A stretch of DNA of 44,550 nt from Flavobacterium sp. GTDB lineage: Bacteria; Bacteroidota; Bacteroidia; Chitinophagales; Chitinophagaceae. Positions 24,620-40,505 of the stretch are shown in pieces (the stretch's first letter is position 1; every line of letters begins with the position of its first letter). The DNA is taken from the NCBI GenBank assembly GCA_030053925.1, contig JASGCX010000006.1, positions 32,895 through 77,444 of the forward strand, written 5' to 3'. Position numbers and translations under genes: made by a program. The notes beneath the pieces were generated by a model. It made no database searches and was not told the DNA's origin. It was given only the letters and a program-made list of their open reading frames with translations.

Positions 24620-26911
24620 ATGCCACATTTTTTTGCTTTTGTAACCAGCAGTTGTACTACTATTGAACACCTGTTGCGTCGCACACTTGTACAATTGAAA
24701 CGCTATTGGTCATTGCGCACAACCAAGCAATCTGCCCATCATAAATTTCAAATTTCCCATCTCAAATTCGTTGTATTTCTCTGTGTGCTTTGTGCCTCTG
24801 TGGCGCAAACAAAAGCGCAAACTTGGATTTGGTATCCTGGTGATTATGAAATTTGGTTGAGCAATCAAATGCAAAACCGCCGCACCGATAGAGGTACATT
24901 TTTTCCAGTGTTTTGGAAAGTTGATAGCCACTACAACCTCATGGATTTTCATAAAGAATTTACCCTTGCACAACCAGAAGAACTGAGCATTTATGTAGAG
25001 GGCAAATACAACGTAAAGCTTGATGGTAAACCATTTGAAGGCACACCAACTAAAATTATAGTACCCGCAGGCAAGCACAAAATCAACATCAAAGTATTTA
25101 ACCAAGCCAATGTGCCAGCCATCTTTGTAAAAGGCAAAACCATTGTAAGCGATGCTACTTGGCTAGTAACTTTTGAAGACAAAGAATGGATTGACGAAAC
25201 TGGTAAAACCTCTGATATTTCGGCTACTAAATGGCTTAACGTAGGCAGTTGGAATTTTAACATGCCTAAGCAATTACCATCACAATTTAAACTACCTGTT
25301 ACAGTACAAAAAGCCGTGAGCATCACTAAAAATGGCAACGCTCAATTGGTAGATTTTGGCAAAGAAACATTTGGCTTTATTAAGCTTCATGGCTTAAAAG
25401 GTAAAGGCAATATCACCTTGTATTATGGCGAAAGTAAAGAAGAAGCCCAAAGCCAAAAAGGGGCTGTAACGCTTGATATGCTTAACATGCAACAAGCAAG
25501 TAAAAATGATTCGGTAATGCCTTTATCTAAGGCATTTCGCTATGTAAATGTTGTAACAGAAGGTACAGTACAATTCGATTCTATATCGATGCTGTATGAA
25601 TATGCCAACCTAAAAGAACGTGGTTTATTTACCTGTTCAGATGCGCAAATCAATCAGATTTATGATGTAGCTAAGTACACGTTTCACTTAAATACCAGAG
25701 AGTTTTTTATAGATGGTATTAAGCGTGACAGGTGGGTTTGGAGCGGTGATGCTTACCAAAGCTATTTAATGAATTATTACTCCTATTTTGATAATGCTAC
25801 TGTGTCAAGAACCTTGCTAGCATTGCGTGGTAAAGATCCCGTAACTGGCCATATCAATACCATTATGGATTATACATTCTACTGGTTTTTGGGTATTTAC
25901 GATTACTATTTGTACACAGGCGATAAAACCTTTATCACACAGTTTTACCCACGTATGCAAAGCTTAATGGAATATTGTTTGGGTAGAAGAAATAAAGATG
26001 GCTTAATGCAAGGTTTACCAGGCGATTGGATTTTTATTGATTGGGCAGATAAATTGAGCAAGAAAGGCGAAGTGAGTTTTGAACAACTGTTGCTTTGCCG
26101 CAGCCTTGAAACAATGGGCTTGTGTGCCAATATTGCCAATGAAAAAACTGATGCAGAAAAATATAATCAATATGCTAAGGAATTAAAGGCAAAACTGTTT
26201 TCTATCTATTGGAATAACAGTAAACAAGCACTCGTTCACAGCCGTGTTGATGGTAAACAAACCGAGAATGTAACACGCTACAGTAACATGTTTTCTATCT
26301 TCTTCAATTATTTTAATCAGCAACAAAAAGATGCGGTAAAGAAATCGGTTTTGCTTAACGATAGTATACAAAAAATAACAACGCCTTATATGCGCTTTTA
26401 CGAGCTAGAAGCCTTGTGTGCTATGGGCGAACAAAACTATGTAACACAGCAGATTAAAGACTATTGGGGCGGCATGTTAAACCTTGGCGCAACAAGCTTT
26501 TGGGAAGAATATAATCCTTCAAAAAAAGGTGCTGAACACTTGGCTATGTATGGTAGAGAATTTGGTAAAAGCCTTTGCCATGCTTGGGGCGCAAGCCCTA
26601 TTTATTTACTAGGCAAATATTACTTAGGGGTACAACCAACCGCACCTGGTTATGCTGCTTACATTATTCAGCCTAGCCTTGGTGGCTTACAATGGATAGA
26701 AGGAAAAGTGCCTACACCAACAAGCGATATTGAATTGTATGTAAGCAAATCGAGCATTAAAGTAAAAGGCACAACGGCTGGTGTGGGTACATTACTAATA
26801 AAAAGTAAAACAAAACCAACAGGCGCAGCTATTATAGACAAAGGCAACAATACTTACCAAATATTTATTGAGGCAGGTAAAGCGTATGAAATTAACTACG
26901 AAGTGCTTTAG
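24620..26911 (+). CDS. GH78 alpha-L-rhamnosidase with a leader assembled from three repeat families
   Basis: Protein of 763 aa from ATG 24620, the only ATG before the signal peptide. The first ~45 residues translate copy E of the dispersed element and then AAATTTCAAATTTCCC DNA; the hydrophobic core FVVFLCVLCASVAQTKA translates a TCTGTGTGCTTTGTGCC word. Cleavage is expected before QTWIW. The enzyme has beta domains (about 70-330) followed by an (alpha/alpha)6 barrel with the GH78 motif IKRDRWVWSGDA (Asp370) and ATSFWEEYN (Glu629/Glu630 as base candidates), then a C-terminal beta domain. It should remove alpha-L-rhamnose from the outside of glycans. Its stop codon TAG runs into CCACAAAG, as in the MGH1-like gene. 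Confidence 0.88.
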   Translation: MPHFFAFVTSSCTTIEHLLRRTLVQLKRYWSLRTTKQSAHHKFQISHLKFVVFLCVLCASVAQTKAQTWIWYPGDYEIWLSNQMQNRRTDRGTFFPVFWKVDSHYNLMDFHKEFTLAQPEELSIYVEGKYNVKLDGKPFEGTPTKIIVPAGKHKINIKVFNQANVPAIFVKGKTIVSDATWLVTFEDKEWIDETGKTSDISATKWLNVGSWNFNMPKQLPSQFKLPVTVQKAVSITKNGNAQLVDFGKETFGFIKLHGLKGKGNITLYYGESKEEAQSQKGAVTLDMLNMQQASKNDSVMPLSKAFRYVNVVTEGTVQFDSISMLYEYANLKERGLFTCSDAQINQIYDVAKYTFHLNTREFFIDGIKRDRWVWSGDAYQSYLMNYYSYFDNATVSRTLLALRGKDPVTGHINTIMDYTFYWFLGIYDYYLYTGDKTFITQFYPRMQSLMEYCLGRRNKDGLMQGLPGDWIFIDWADKLSKKGEVSFEQLLLCRSLETMGLCANIANEKTDAEKYNQYAKELKAKLFSIYWNNSKQALVHSRVDGKQTENVTRYSNMFSIFFNYFNQQQKDAVKKSVLLNDSIQKITTPYMRFYELEALCAMGEQNYVTQQIKDYWGGMLNLGATSFWEEYNPSKKGAEHLAMYGREFGKSLCHAWGASPIYLLGKYYLGVQPTAPGYAAYIIQPSLGGLQWIEGKVPTPTSDIELYVSKSSIKVKGTTAGVGTLLIKSKTKPTGAAIIDKGNNTYQIFIEAGKAYEINYEVL
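24636..24710 (+). repeat. Dispersed ~95-nt element, copy E (coding)
   Basis: It begins CTTTTGTAACCAGC, followed by TTGTACTACTATTGAAC and CTGTTGCGTCGCACAC. It is read as FVTSSCTTIEHLLRRT at the N terminus of the GH78 precursor. Copy B would read YVTSASTTMKPLLRST in the same frame. Confidence 0.8.
24743..24804 (+). repeat. Two repeat families joined inside a signal peptide
   Basis: AAATTTCAAATTTCCC and ATCTCAAATTC (24743-24770) match in type the reverse complement of the low-complexity block at 41805-42097. TCTCTGTGTGCTTTGTGCC and TCTGTGGC (24779-24804) belong to the TTTGTG word family. Together they encode the n-region and core of the GH78 signal peptide. Confidence 0.75.
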
Positions 26912-26994
26912 CCACAAAGTCTCAAAGTCTTAATGGCTCTACGTTTCAACACGTTGTGCATACATGGTTTTTTTGTGGCGTGGTGCTTTTCACT

Positions 26995-27085
26995 GCTCAA
27001 TAAAATACAGAACGTACATACCGATAGCTATTGATAGTGCCGCACAGCGGTTGCTCAATAGATATTCTAAAGCTGGTTACATAAA
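26995..27085 (-). repeat. Dispersed ~95-nt element, copy F
   Basis: It runs from GCTCAATAAAATACAGAACG, through TACATACCGATAGCTATTG, to GCTGGTTACATAAA (27072-27085). The ACAGAACGTACAT-CCGATAGCTAT core is shared with copy H. The 80 nt before it (26912-26994) hold CCACAAAG and TTTTTTTGTGGC words. Confidence 0.85.
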
Positions 27086-27090
27086 AGAAA

Positions 27091-29106
27091 ATGAAACGAA
27101 TAATTACGATAATCGCAACCATATTTTTACTGCAAATAACACTTGCACAAACAGGCTTGGTGAATACCAATGCAAGCACTTATGCCAAGTTAAGCAGCAC
27201 TGGACTTGCTGATGTGCAATGGACGAAAGGCTTTTGGGCAGAGCGTTTTAAGGTATGCAGAGATAGTATGGTGCCGCATTTATGGGCAACTTATACCAGT
27301 AAAACCATCTGCTATTCGTTTCAAAATTTTAGAATTGCGGCTGGCTTAGATACGGGGCGTTTTCGTGGACCATCGTTTCATGATGGTGATTTTTATAAAA
27401 CATTAGAAGCTGTGGCTGCTTTATATGCCGCTACAAAAGACAAGCACTTAGATTCGATGATGGATGCAGCAATTGCAGTAATTGCAAAAGCACAACGCAA
27501 AGATGGTTATGTGTACACGAAAAGTATTATTGAGCAAAAGAAGAATGGCAAAGCCGAATTATTTGACGATAAGTTAAGTTTTGAAGCCTACAATTTTGGG
27601 CATTTAATGACGGCTGCTTGTGTGCATTATAGGGCAACAGAAAAAACAACTTTACTTAACGTTGCTAAAAAAGCAACCGAATTTTTAATTGAATTTTACA
27701 ACAAAGCCACACCAGAACAAGCTAGAAATGCCATTTGTCCATCGCATTATATGGGCATTGTAGAGATGTACAGAACAACAGGCGAACCTAAATATTTAGA
27801 GCTTGCTAAAAAACTAATAGACATAAGAGGTACAAGCGAAGGCAGTGATGATAACAGCGATAGATTACCGTTTAGAAAAATGACAGAAGTTAATGGCCAT
27901 GCGGTTCGTGCCAATTATTTGTTTGCAGGCGTTGCTGATGTTTATGCAGAAACAGGCGATACCAATTTGCTACATACGCTAAACTTAATGTGGAACGATG
28001 TGACTAATAGAAAGCTGTACATAACAGGTGGCTGCGGCGCTTTGTACGATGGGTTATCGCAAGAAGCAATTTCTTACAAGCCAGATTCAATACAAAAGAT
28101 ACAACAAGCTTATGGTAAAGCTTTTCAATTGCCCAATATTACTGCACACAACGAAACCTGCGCAAACATTGGTAATGTGCTTTGGAATTATCGCATGTTG
28201 CAATTAACTGCAGATGCTAAATATGCTGATATGATTGAGCTTGAGCTATACAATGCCGTGTTAAGTGGCATTAGTATGGATGGCACAAAGTTCTTTTACA
28301 CCAACCCTTTAGCCGCCACAAAAAATTATCCCTACGAATTACGATGGAGCGGCGGCCGTTTAAAGTATATCAGCAAAAGCAATTGTTGCCCACCCAATGT
28401 TATTCGCACCATTGCCGAGGTAAATAATTACATGTACAGCATTGCCAACGATGGCTTGTACATCAACTTGTATGGCGGTAGCAAGTTATCTACCAAGCTT
28501 AAAAATGGCGCAGTTATTCAGCTTGAACAAACCACCAATTACCCTTGGGATGGTGCTATCAATATTACTGTTAAAGAAGCACCTAGCAGCGAAACTAGCT
28601 TGTATTTACGCATACCTTGGTGGTGTACCAGTGCAACCCTTAAAGTTAATGGACAGCCTATAACAAATGCTATAGTTTATGGTGCATACAGCCAAGTAAA
28701 ACGTAGCTGGAAAACTGGCGATAAAATAGCACTAAACCTAAAAATGCCAGCCGTATTACTTGAGTCAAATTGTTTAGTAGAAGAAACAAAAAACCAAGTT
28801 GCTGTAAAGCGTGGCCCAGTTGTTTATTGCCTTGAAAGTGCCGATTTACAAGCATCGCAAAAGGTTTTTAATGTAGCAATACCAGCAAATATTCGCTTTG
28901 CTACAAAGCAGCAAACCATTGGCAACAGCCAAGTAATAGCATTAGAAGGCGAAGGCAAATTGTTGCAAAATTCATTTTCAAACACGTTATACAAACCATT
29001 AAACACAACAACTAAACCAGTTACCATTAAGCTTATACCATACTATGCTTGGGCTAATCGTGGGCAAACAGAAATGACGGTGTGGTTGCCTTTGATGCGA
29101 CAATGA
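27091..29106 (+). CDS. GH127-family (DUF1680) beta-L-arabinofuranosidase-like enzyme
   Basis: Protein of 671 aa with signal peptide MKRIITIIATIFLLQITLA. The (alpha/alpha)6 barrel is complete and carries the GH127/GH146 zinc-and-thiolate signature: Glu355 and Cys357 in HNETCAN, and the pair Cys432-Cys433 in SNCCPPN. In the Bifidobacterium HypBA1 enzyme the equivalent cysteines and glutamate bind zinc and the first of the CC pair is the nucleophile. C-terminal beta-sandwiches follow (YLRIPWW, KRGPVVYCLE). Known activities are beta-L-arabinofuranosidase and, in pectin breakdown, related exo-activities. The start follows dispersed copy F by 5 nt. GH127 and GH146 are hard to separate by eye, so the subfamily is open. 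Confidence 0.92.
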   Translation: MKRIITIIATIFLLQITLAQTGLVNTNASTYAKLSSTGLADVQWTKGFWAERFKVCRDSMVPHLWATYTSKTICYSFQNFRIAAGLDTGRFRGPSFHDGDFYKTLEAVAALYAATKDKHLDSMMDAAIAVIAKAQRKDGYVYTKSIIEQKKNGKAELFDDKLSFEAYNFGHLMTAACVHYRATEKTTLLNVAKKATEFLIEFYNKATPEQARNAICPSHYMGIVEMYRTTGEPKYLELAKKLIDIRGTSEGSDDNSDRLPFRKMTEVNGHAVRANYLFAGVADVYAETGDTNLLHTLNLMWNDVTNRKLYITGGCGALYDGLSQEAISYKPDSIQKIQQAYGKAFQLPNITAHNETCANIGNVLWNYRMLQLTADAKYADMIELELYNAVLSGISMDGTKFFYTNPLAATKNYPYELRWSGGRLKYISKSNCCPPNVIRTIAEVNNYMYSIANDGLYINLYGGSKLSTKLKNGAVIQLEQTTNYPWDGAINITVKEAPSSETSLYLRIPWWCTSATLKVNGQPITNAIVYGAYSQVKRSWKTGDKIALNLKMPAVLLESNCLVEETKNQVAVKRGPVVYCLESADLQASQKVFNVAIPANIRFATKQQTIGNSQVIALEGEGKLLQNSFSNTLYKPLNTTTKPVTIKLIPYYAWANRGQTEMTVWLPLMRQ

Positions 29107-36936
<7,830 letters not shown>

Positions 36937-36957
36937 TTAATCTAGCTGGTGGGCAAA

Positions 36958-37047
36958 GCTCAAAAGCCCAAAAAGCGTACATACCAATAGCTATGGTAGT
37001 GCAACACAACAGCAGCTCAAAAGCGTTACTATTGCTGGTTACATAAA
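36958..37047 (-). repeat. Dispersed ~95-nt element, copy G
   Basis: It runs from GCTCAAAAGCCC, through AGCGTACATACCAATAGCTA, to GCTGGTTACATAAA (37034-37047). It fills the convergent gap between the GH106 gene and the deoxynucleoside kinase gene, and marks the right edge of the glycan locus. Confidence 0.82.
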
Positions 37048-37051
37048 AATT

Positions 37052-37684
37052 TTACGGCAGCGTAAAATAATGTTGCCCTTCATCGTAGTCTTTATCAAGG
37101 GCATCAAGCACTACTTGCAAATGCTTGGGATTACCTAAAAAATCGGCATTACTCGCATCAATAAAAATGGTTTTAATATTGTGCTGCTTAATGTAGCTGG
37201 TATAAGTTTCTTGCAGGTGAAATAAGTATTCATTAGCAATACTCTGCTCGTAGCTACGGTTGCGTTTTTTTATGTTTGCCTGCAACTTGTTTACAGGCGC
37301 ATGCAAGTAAATGAGAATATCGGGAAATGTTATTTGCTGATGAATAATTTCGTAGAATTTCTGGTACAATCTAAATTCTTCTTCGGGCAAATTAACCTTA
37401 GCAAATAACAAACATTTGGTAAACAAATAGTCTGATATGGTGACATTTTGAAACAAATCTTTGGTGTGCAGCATGTCTTTCAACTGCTTGTAACGCTCGG
37501 CCATAAAAAATAACTCCACAGGAAAAGCGTACTGCTGAGGGTTCTCGTAAAACTTAGCTAAAAAAGGGTTATCTGCAAATTCTTCCAATATACTTCTTGC
37601 ATTAAAATGCTTCGCTAACAAGTGTGTTAGCGTAGTTTTTCCCGCTCCAATATTTCCCTCAACAGTAATAAAATGATACTTCAT
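37052..37684 (-). CDS. Deoxynucleoside kinase (dNK family)
   Basis: Protein of 210 aa, cytoplasmic. It opens with a P-loop, ITVEGNIGAGKTTL, followed by EEFADNPFL, FPVELFFMAERYKQL and the TISDYLF segment, where relatives have a DRS-type motif. The late KKRNRSYEQ stretch is the Arg-rich lid. Enzymes of this family phosphorylate deoxyadenosine, deoxyguanosine or pyrimidine deoxynucleosides for salvage. It lies 23 nt downstream of folK on the same strand, and the two are probably cotranscribed, an arrangement common in Bacteroidota. Confidence 0.92.
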   Translation of the reverse strand: MKYHFITVEGNIGAGKTTLTHLLAKHFNARSILEEFADNPFLAKFYENPQQYAFPVELFFMAERYKQLKDMLHTKDLFQNVTISDYLFTKCLLFAKVNLPEEEFRLYQKFYEIIHQQITFPDILIYLHAPVNKLQANIKKRNRSYEQSIANEYLFHLQETYTSYIKQHNIKTIFIDASNADFLGNPKHLQVVLDALDKDYDEGQHYFTLP

Positions 37685-37707
37685 GTTAGTGCCAAAATTA
37701 GCTGCGA

Positions 37708-38202
37708 TTAACTAGCCGTTGGCGTAATTTTTTGCACATTTAAGGTATCTGTACAAACCTGTAATAGCTGGCTTATCGTCTTTTTTTCAACAGGGTGAAA
37801 TAAATTTGGTGCTACTTCAGCCAAAGGCATTAGCGCAAATTTGCGCTGCGGTAGGGCAGGATGAGGCAGTTGTAAAATAGCTGATTGATTAACCAAGTTG
37901 TCTATCAATAAAATGTCAATATCAATGGTTCTTGGGCCAAACTTGATGCTGCGAATTCTGCCAAGTTGTGTTTCTATATCTAGCAATTGTTGCATCAAGT
38001 TTTCTGGCGCAACATCGGTTTTTACTACCAATACTTGGTTGTAAAAAGATGGCTGCTCTGTAAAGCCCCAAGCGGCTGTTTTGTAGATAGATGATGCTGC
38101 CCAAACCTCGCCAATCTGTTGTGTAATGTATGTTGTAGCTTGTTGTAAATACAATAATCTATCGCCTAAATTGGTACCTAACAATATGTATGCATGATGC
38201 AT
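37708..38202 (-). CDS. folK: 2-amino-4-hydroxy-6-hydroxymethyldihydropteridine diphosphokinase
   Basis: About 164 aa from ATG 38202 (MHHAYILLGTNLGD); an in-frame ATG at 38220 would add six residues. The FolK pattern is complete: LLGTNLGDR at the N terminus, SSIYKTAAWGF, and the signature IKFGPRTIDIDILL followed by LPHPALPQRKFALMPLAEVAP. The enzyme transfers pyrophosphate from ATP to 6-hydroxymethyl-dihydropterin in folate synthesis. The start favours the family's usual short N terminus. Confidence 0.95.
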   Translation of the reverse strand: MHHAYILLGTNLGDRLLYLQQATTYITQQIGEVWAASSIYKTAAWGFTEQPSFYNQVLVVKTDVAPENLMQQLLDIETQLGRIRSIKFGPRTIDIDILLIDNLVNQSAILQLPHPALPQRKFALMPLAEVAPNLFHPVEKKTISQLLQVCTDTLNVQKITPTAS

Positions 38203-38268
38203 GAAGTGCTTAATTTTCAATTGACAACGAAGATAATGGCTGGCGAAAGTATTTTATTAGAATCTTGT

Positions 38269-38299
38269 TTTGCGGTAGCAGCATTAAAGAATAGATTTG
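38269..38299 (+). promoter_or_regulatory. Bacteroidota sigma-A-type promoter upstream of the ABC permease
   Basis: TTTG at 38269-38272 and TAGATTTG at 38292-38299 are separated by exactly 19 nt, matching the TTTG-N19-TANNTTTG consensus. It lies 16 nt before the permease ATG at 38316, so the 5' leader would be very short. It is the clearest promoter seen in the window. Confidence 0.75.
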
Positions 38300-38315
38300 C
38301 CCTAATAAAGTGCGT

Positions 38316-39437
38316 ATGAGCAAAGCCTATAGCCAAAGCAAAGCCCTTGGTGCCATTACCAAAGCTAGTTTTTTAGCCAATCTTAAAAATCCGCAGTCAT
38401 TGGTTTTTAGCTTGGTTTTTCCACTAGTGTTTGTGTTTATTTTCGGTGCTTTTGGTGGTGGTGAACTCACCAAATTTAAACTCGCATTAGCACCTAGTTG
38501 CGATACCGCTAATGTGCTGTTTCAAGCACTAAACAAGCAACCCTTTATTAGCTTTCAACGCTATGCCGATACGGCTTTAATGCGTAGCGATTTAGAAAAA
38601 GGTAAATTGGTAGGAGTGATTGATATTCAACAAATAGCTATCAACGATACTAATTTTAAAAATACACCACCACGTTTTACCTTAAACATCAAATCCACTT
38701 CTGCAAGTGCAGCAGAATTAAGTCAGTTAAAGCCTTTGCTAGAAAACATAGATAATAGTTTAGAGAAGAAACTAAGTGGTAATGCCACGCAATTTGTAAC
38801 CATTACCACCAATATTTACAACGTAAGAGAATACAAGCAAATAGACTTTGTATTGCCAGGACAAATTGGTTTCTCGCTCTTATTTTCAACCTTATTTGGT
38901 ATTGCTTTTACCTTTTACAACTTGCGTGAACAGCTAGTACTAAAACGCTTTTACGCTACACCTGTTAATCGCCTCAATATCTTATTAGGCATTGGTTTTA
39001 GCCGTATCTTTTTTCAGTTAATAAATGTGCTAGTATTAATTACTGTTGGGCATTTCTTTTTAGGTTTTACGTTAGCACACGGTTTTATTACATTCTTTGA
39101 AATGGTATCACTAAGCATTTTGTTGTTAATGCTGCTAATGGGCGTGGGTTTAATTATTTCTAGCGTGGTAAAAAATGATACCATGATACCATTGGTGATT
39201 AATATTTTTAGCTTGCCGCAAATGTTATTATCTGGTACCTTCTTCTCAATATCAGTATTTCCGCAATGGTTGCAAACCTGCTGTAAAATACTACCACTAA
39301 CGCACTTTAATTTGGCTATGCGCAAAATATCTTTTGAAGGCGCAAGCATTATTGATAGCTGGCAAAACATTGGTGTATTGGCTTTGTGGACGGTAGGAAT
39401 TTATGTAATTGTTTTACGCGTATTCAAATGGGAATAA
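38316..39437 (+). CDS. ABC-2 type transporter permease
   Basis: Protein of 373 aa. ATG 38316 is chosen over a GTG at 38310. One hydrophobic helix near the N terminus (SLVFSLVFPLVFVFIFGAF) is followed by an external domain of ~120 residues and five C-terminal helices, with the ABC-2 core FVLPGQIGFSLLFSTLFGIAF and MLLSGTFFSISVFPQWLQ. This is the shape of the NodJ/YadH and DrrB-like permeases. The ATPase partner is not in the window. The next gene begins 2 nt after its stop codon. Confidence 0.9.
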   Translation: MSKAYSQSKALGAITKASFLANLKNPQSLVFSLVFPLVFVFIFGAFGGGELTKFKLALAPSCDTANVLFQALNKQPFISFQRYADTALMRSDLEKGKLVGVIDIQQIAINDTNFKNTPPRFTLNIKSTSASAAELSQLKPLLENIDNSLEKKLSGNATQFVTITTNIYNVREYKQIDFVLPGQIGFSLLFSTLFGIAFTFYNLREQLVLKRFYATPVNRLNILLGIGFSRIFFQLINVLVLITVGHFFLGFTLAHGFITFFEMVSLSILLLMLLMGVGLIISSVVKNDTMIPLVINIFSLPQMLLSGTFFSISVFPQWLQTCCKILPLTHFNLAMRKISFEGASIIDSWQNIGVLALWTVGIYVIVLRVFKWE

Positions 39438-39439
39438 TC

Positions 39440-39931
39440 ATGCGATTTATAAAATTGATAGGTTTTAGTGTGGTGATTTTGTTTGCTTTGGTAACAGCCC
39501 TAGGCTTGCTATTTCCTTCGCAAGTATTGGTGTCTAGGGCGGTAGATATTACTGCGCCTAAAGACAGTATTTTACTGCTTGTAAAAGATATTTATGGCTG
39601 GAAAAAATGGGTGGAAGGCATGAACAATCAATCGGTACTAATTAGTTCGCCCACAAAAGCCCTACTTGGTAAAACAGATGTGACCATTACCAGAGTGAGT
39701 GATAGTAGTGTGACTTCTGTTTGGGTAGGTAGAAATGGAAACCAACAAATTGGTAGCATTAATTTATTTGGCGATAGTACACGTGTACAAACCGTGGTGC
39801 AATGGGAATTTCGGCAGCAGCTAAAATGGTATCCTTGGGAGCGTTTTGCCTCTATGATGAACGATAAAATTCTTGGTACGATGATGGAAAAGAATTTGAA
39901 CAATTTGAAGCTATTAGTAGAGAAGAGATAG
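39440..39931 (+). CDS. SRPBCC-like (polyketide cyclase type) membrane-anchored protein
   Basis: Protein of 163 aa from ATG 39440; an ATG at 39428 overlapping the permease gene is possible. An N-terminal hydrophobic segment (IGFSVVILFALVTALGLLF) anchors or exports it. The rest resembles the helix-grip fold: VSRAVDITAPKDSILLLVKD, WKKWVEGM, VVQWEFRQQLKWYPWERF and a C-terminal helix. Function is unknown in such proteins. The stop codon TAG is also the first TAGGAACGCAG word of the downstream tandem array. Confidence 0.75.
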   Translation: MRFIKLIGFSVVILFALVTALGLLFPSQVLVSRAVDITAPKDSILLLVKDIYGWKKWVEGMNNQSVLISSPTKALLGKTDVTITRVSDSSVTSVWVGRNGNQQIGSINLFGDSTRVQTVVQWEFRQQLKWYPWERFASMMNDKILGTMMEKNLNNLKLLVEKR

Positions 39932-40252
39932 GAACGCAGATTTGGCGGATTGACGCTATTGGCAGAGAAGGGATAGGAACGCAGATTTGGCTGATTGACG
40001 CTATTTGCAGAGAAGGGATAGGAACGCAGATTTGGCTGATTGAGCGGATTGACGCAGATTTAAAAAGCATTGGTAGAGAAAGGATAGGAACGCAGATTTG
40101 GCGGATTGAGCGGATTGACGCAGATTTAAAAAGCATTGGCAGAGAAAGGATAGGAACGCAGATTTGGCTGATTGAGCGGATTGACGCTATTGGCAGAGAA
40201 GGGATAGGAACGCAGATTTGGCTGATTGAGCAGATTGACGCAGATTTTTAGC
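39908..40252. repeat. Six-copy TAGGAACGCAGATTTGG tandem array
   Basis: Six units start TAGGAACGCAGATTTGGC (the first at 39929, then about 39974, 40019, 40085, 40151 and 40205) and vary by carrying or lacking GATTGAGCGGATTGACGC and AGATTTAAAAAGCATTGG. Each full unit ends CAGAGAAGGGA or a variant, which matches the last codons of the SRPBCC-like gene (GTAGAGAAGAGATAG), so the array appears to have grown from, or into, the gene end. A related word, ATCCGTGTCATCAGCGTTCC, lies at 40480-40501 in the opposite sense. The gap 39932-40505 holds this array and the hairpins that follow. Confidence 0.93.
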
Positions 40253-40263
40253 CGTTCTTGGCA

Positions 40264-40428
40264 TGGCACACAGGTTGTGTAAAGTGTGCCAACAACGTTT
40301 TAAGCAAGGTTTTGTTGGTGAAAGCAACACCAACAAAGGCTTAAAAATTTCATAAGCATGAAATTCCAATTTCATGCTTATGAAAATAATTTTGATGCCT
40401 ATGAAATTTATAAAACATAGGCATCAAA
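40264..40428. other. Four consecutive inverted repeats (stem-loops)
   Basis: Stem 1: TGGCACAC (40264-40271) with GTGTGCCA (40284-40291). Stem 2: TGTTGGTG (40313-40320) with CACCAACA (40328-40335). Stem 3: perfect 18-bp arms 40348-40365 and 40368-40385 with a 2-nt loop, key word TTTCATAAGCATGAAATT. Stem 4: TTTGATGCCTATG (40391-40403) with CATAGGCATCAAA (40416-40428). They lie between convergent genes and could end transcription on both strands. Confidence 0.85.
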
Positions 40429-40505
40429 TTTTTCGCTGTTAGGGCTTATTGAAATTTCCTTTATCTGTGCTTATCCTTTTAATCCGTGTCATCAGCGTTC
40501 CTATC

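Noticed and set aside
39852..40136. Minus-strand open frame with SASIRSIRQICVP repeats
   Set aside because: It is the reverse reading of the TAGGAACGCAGATTTGG array and has no independent support.
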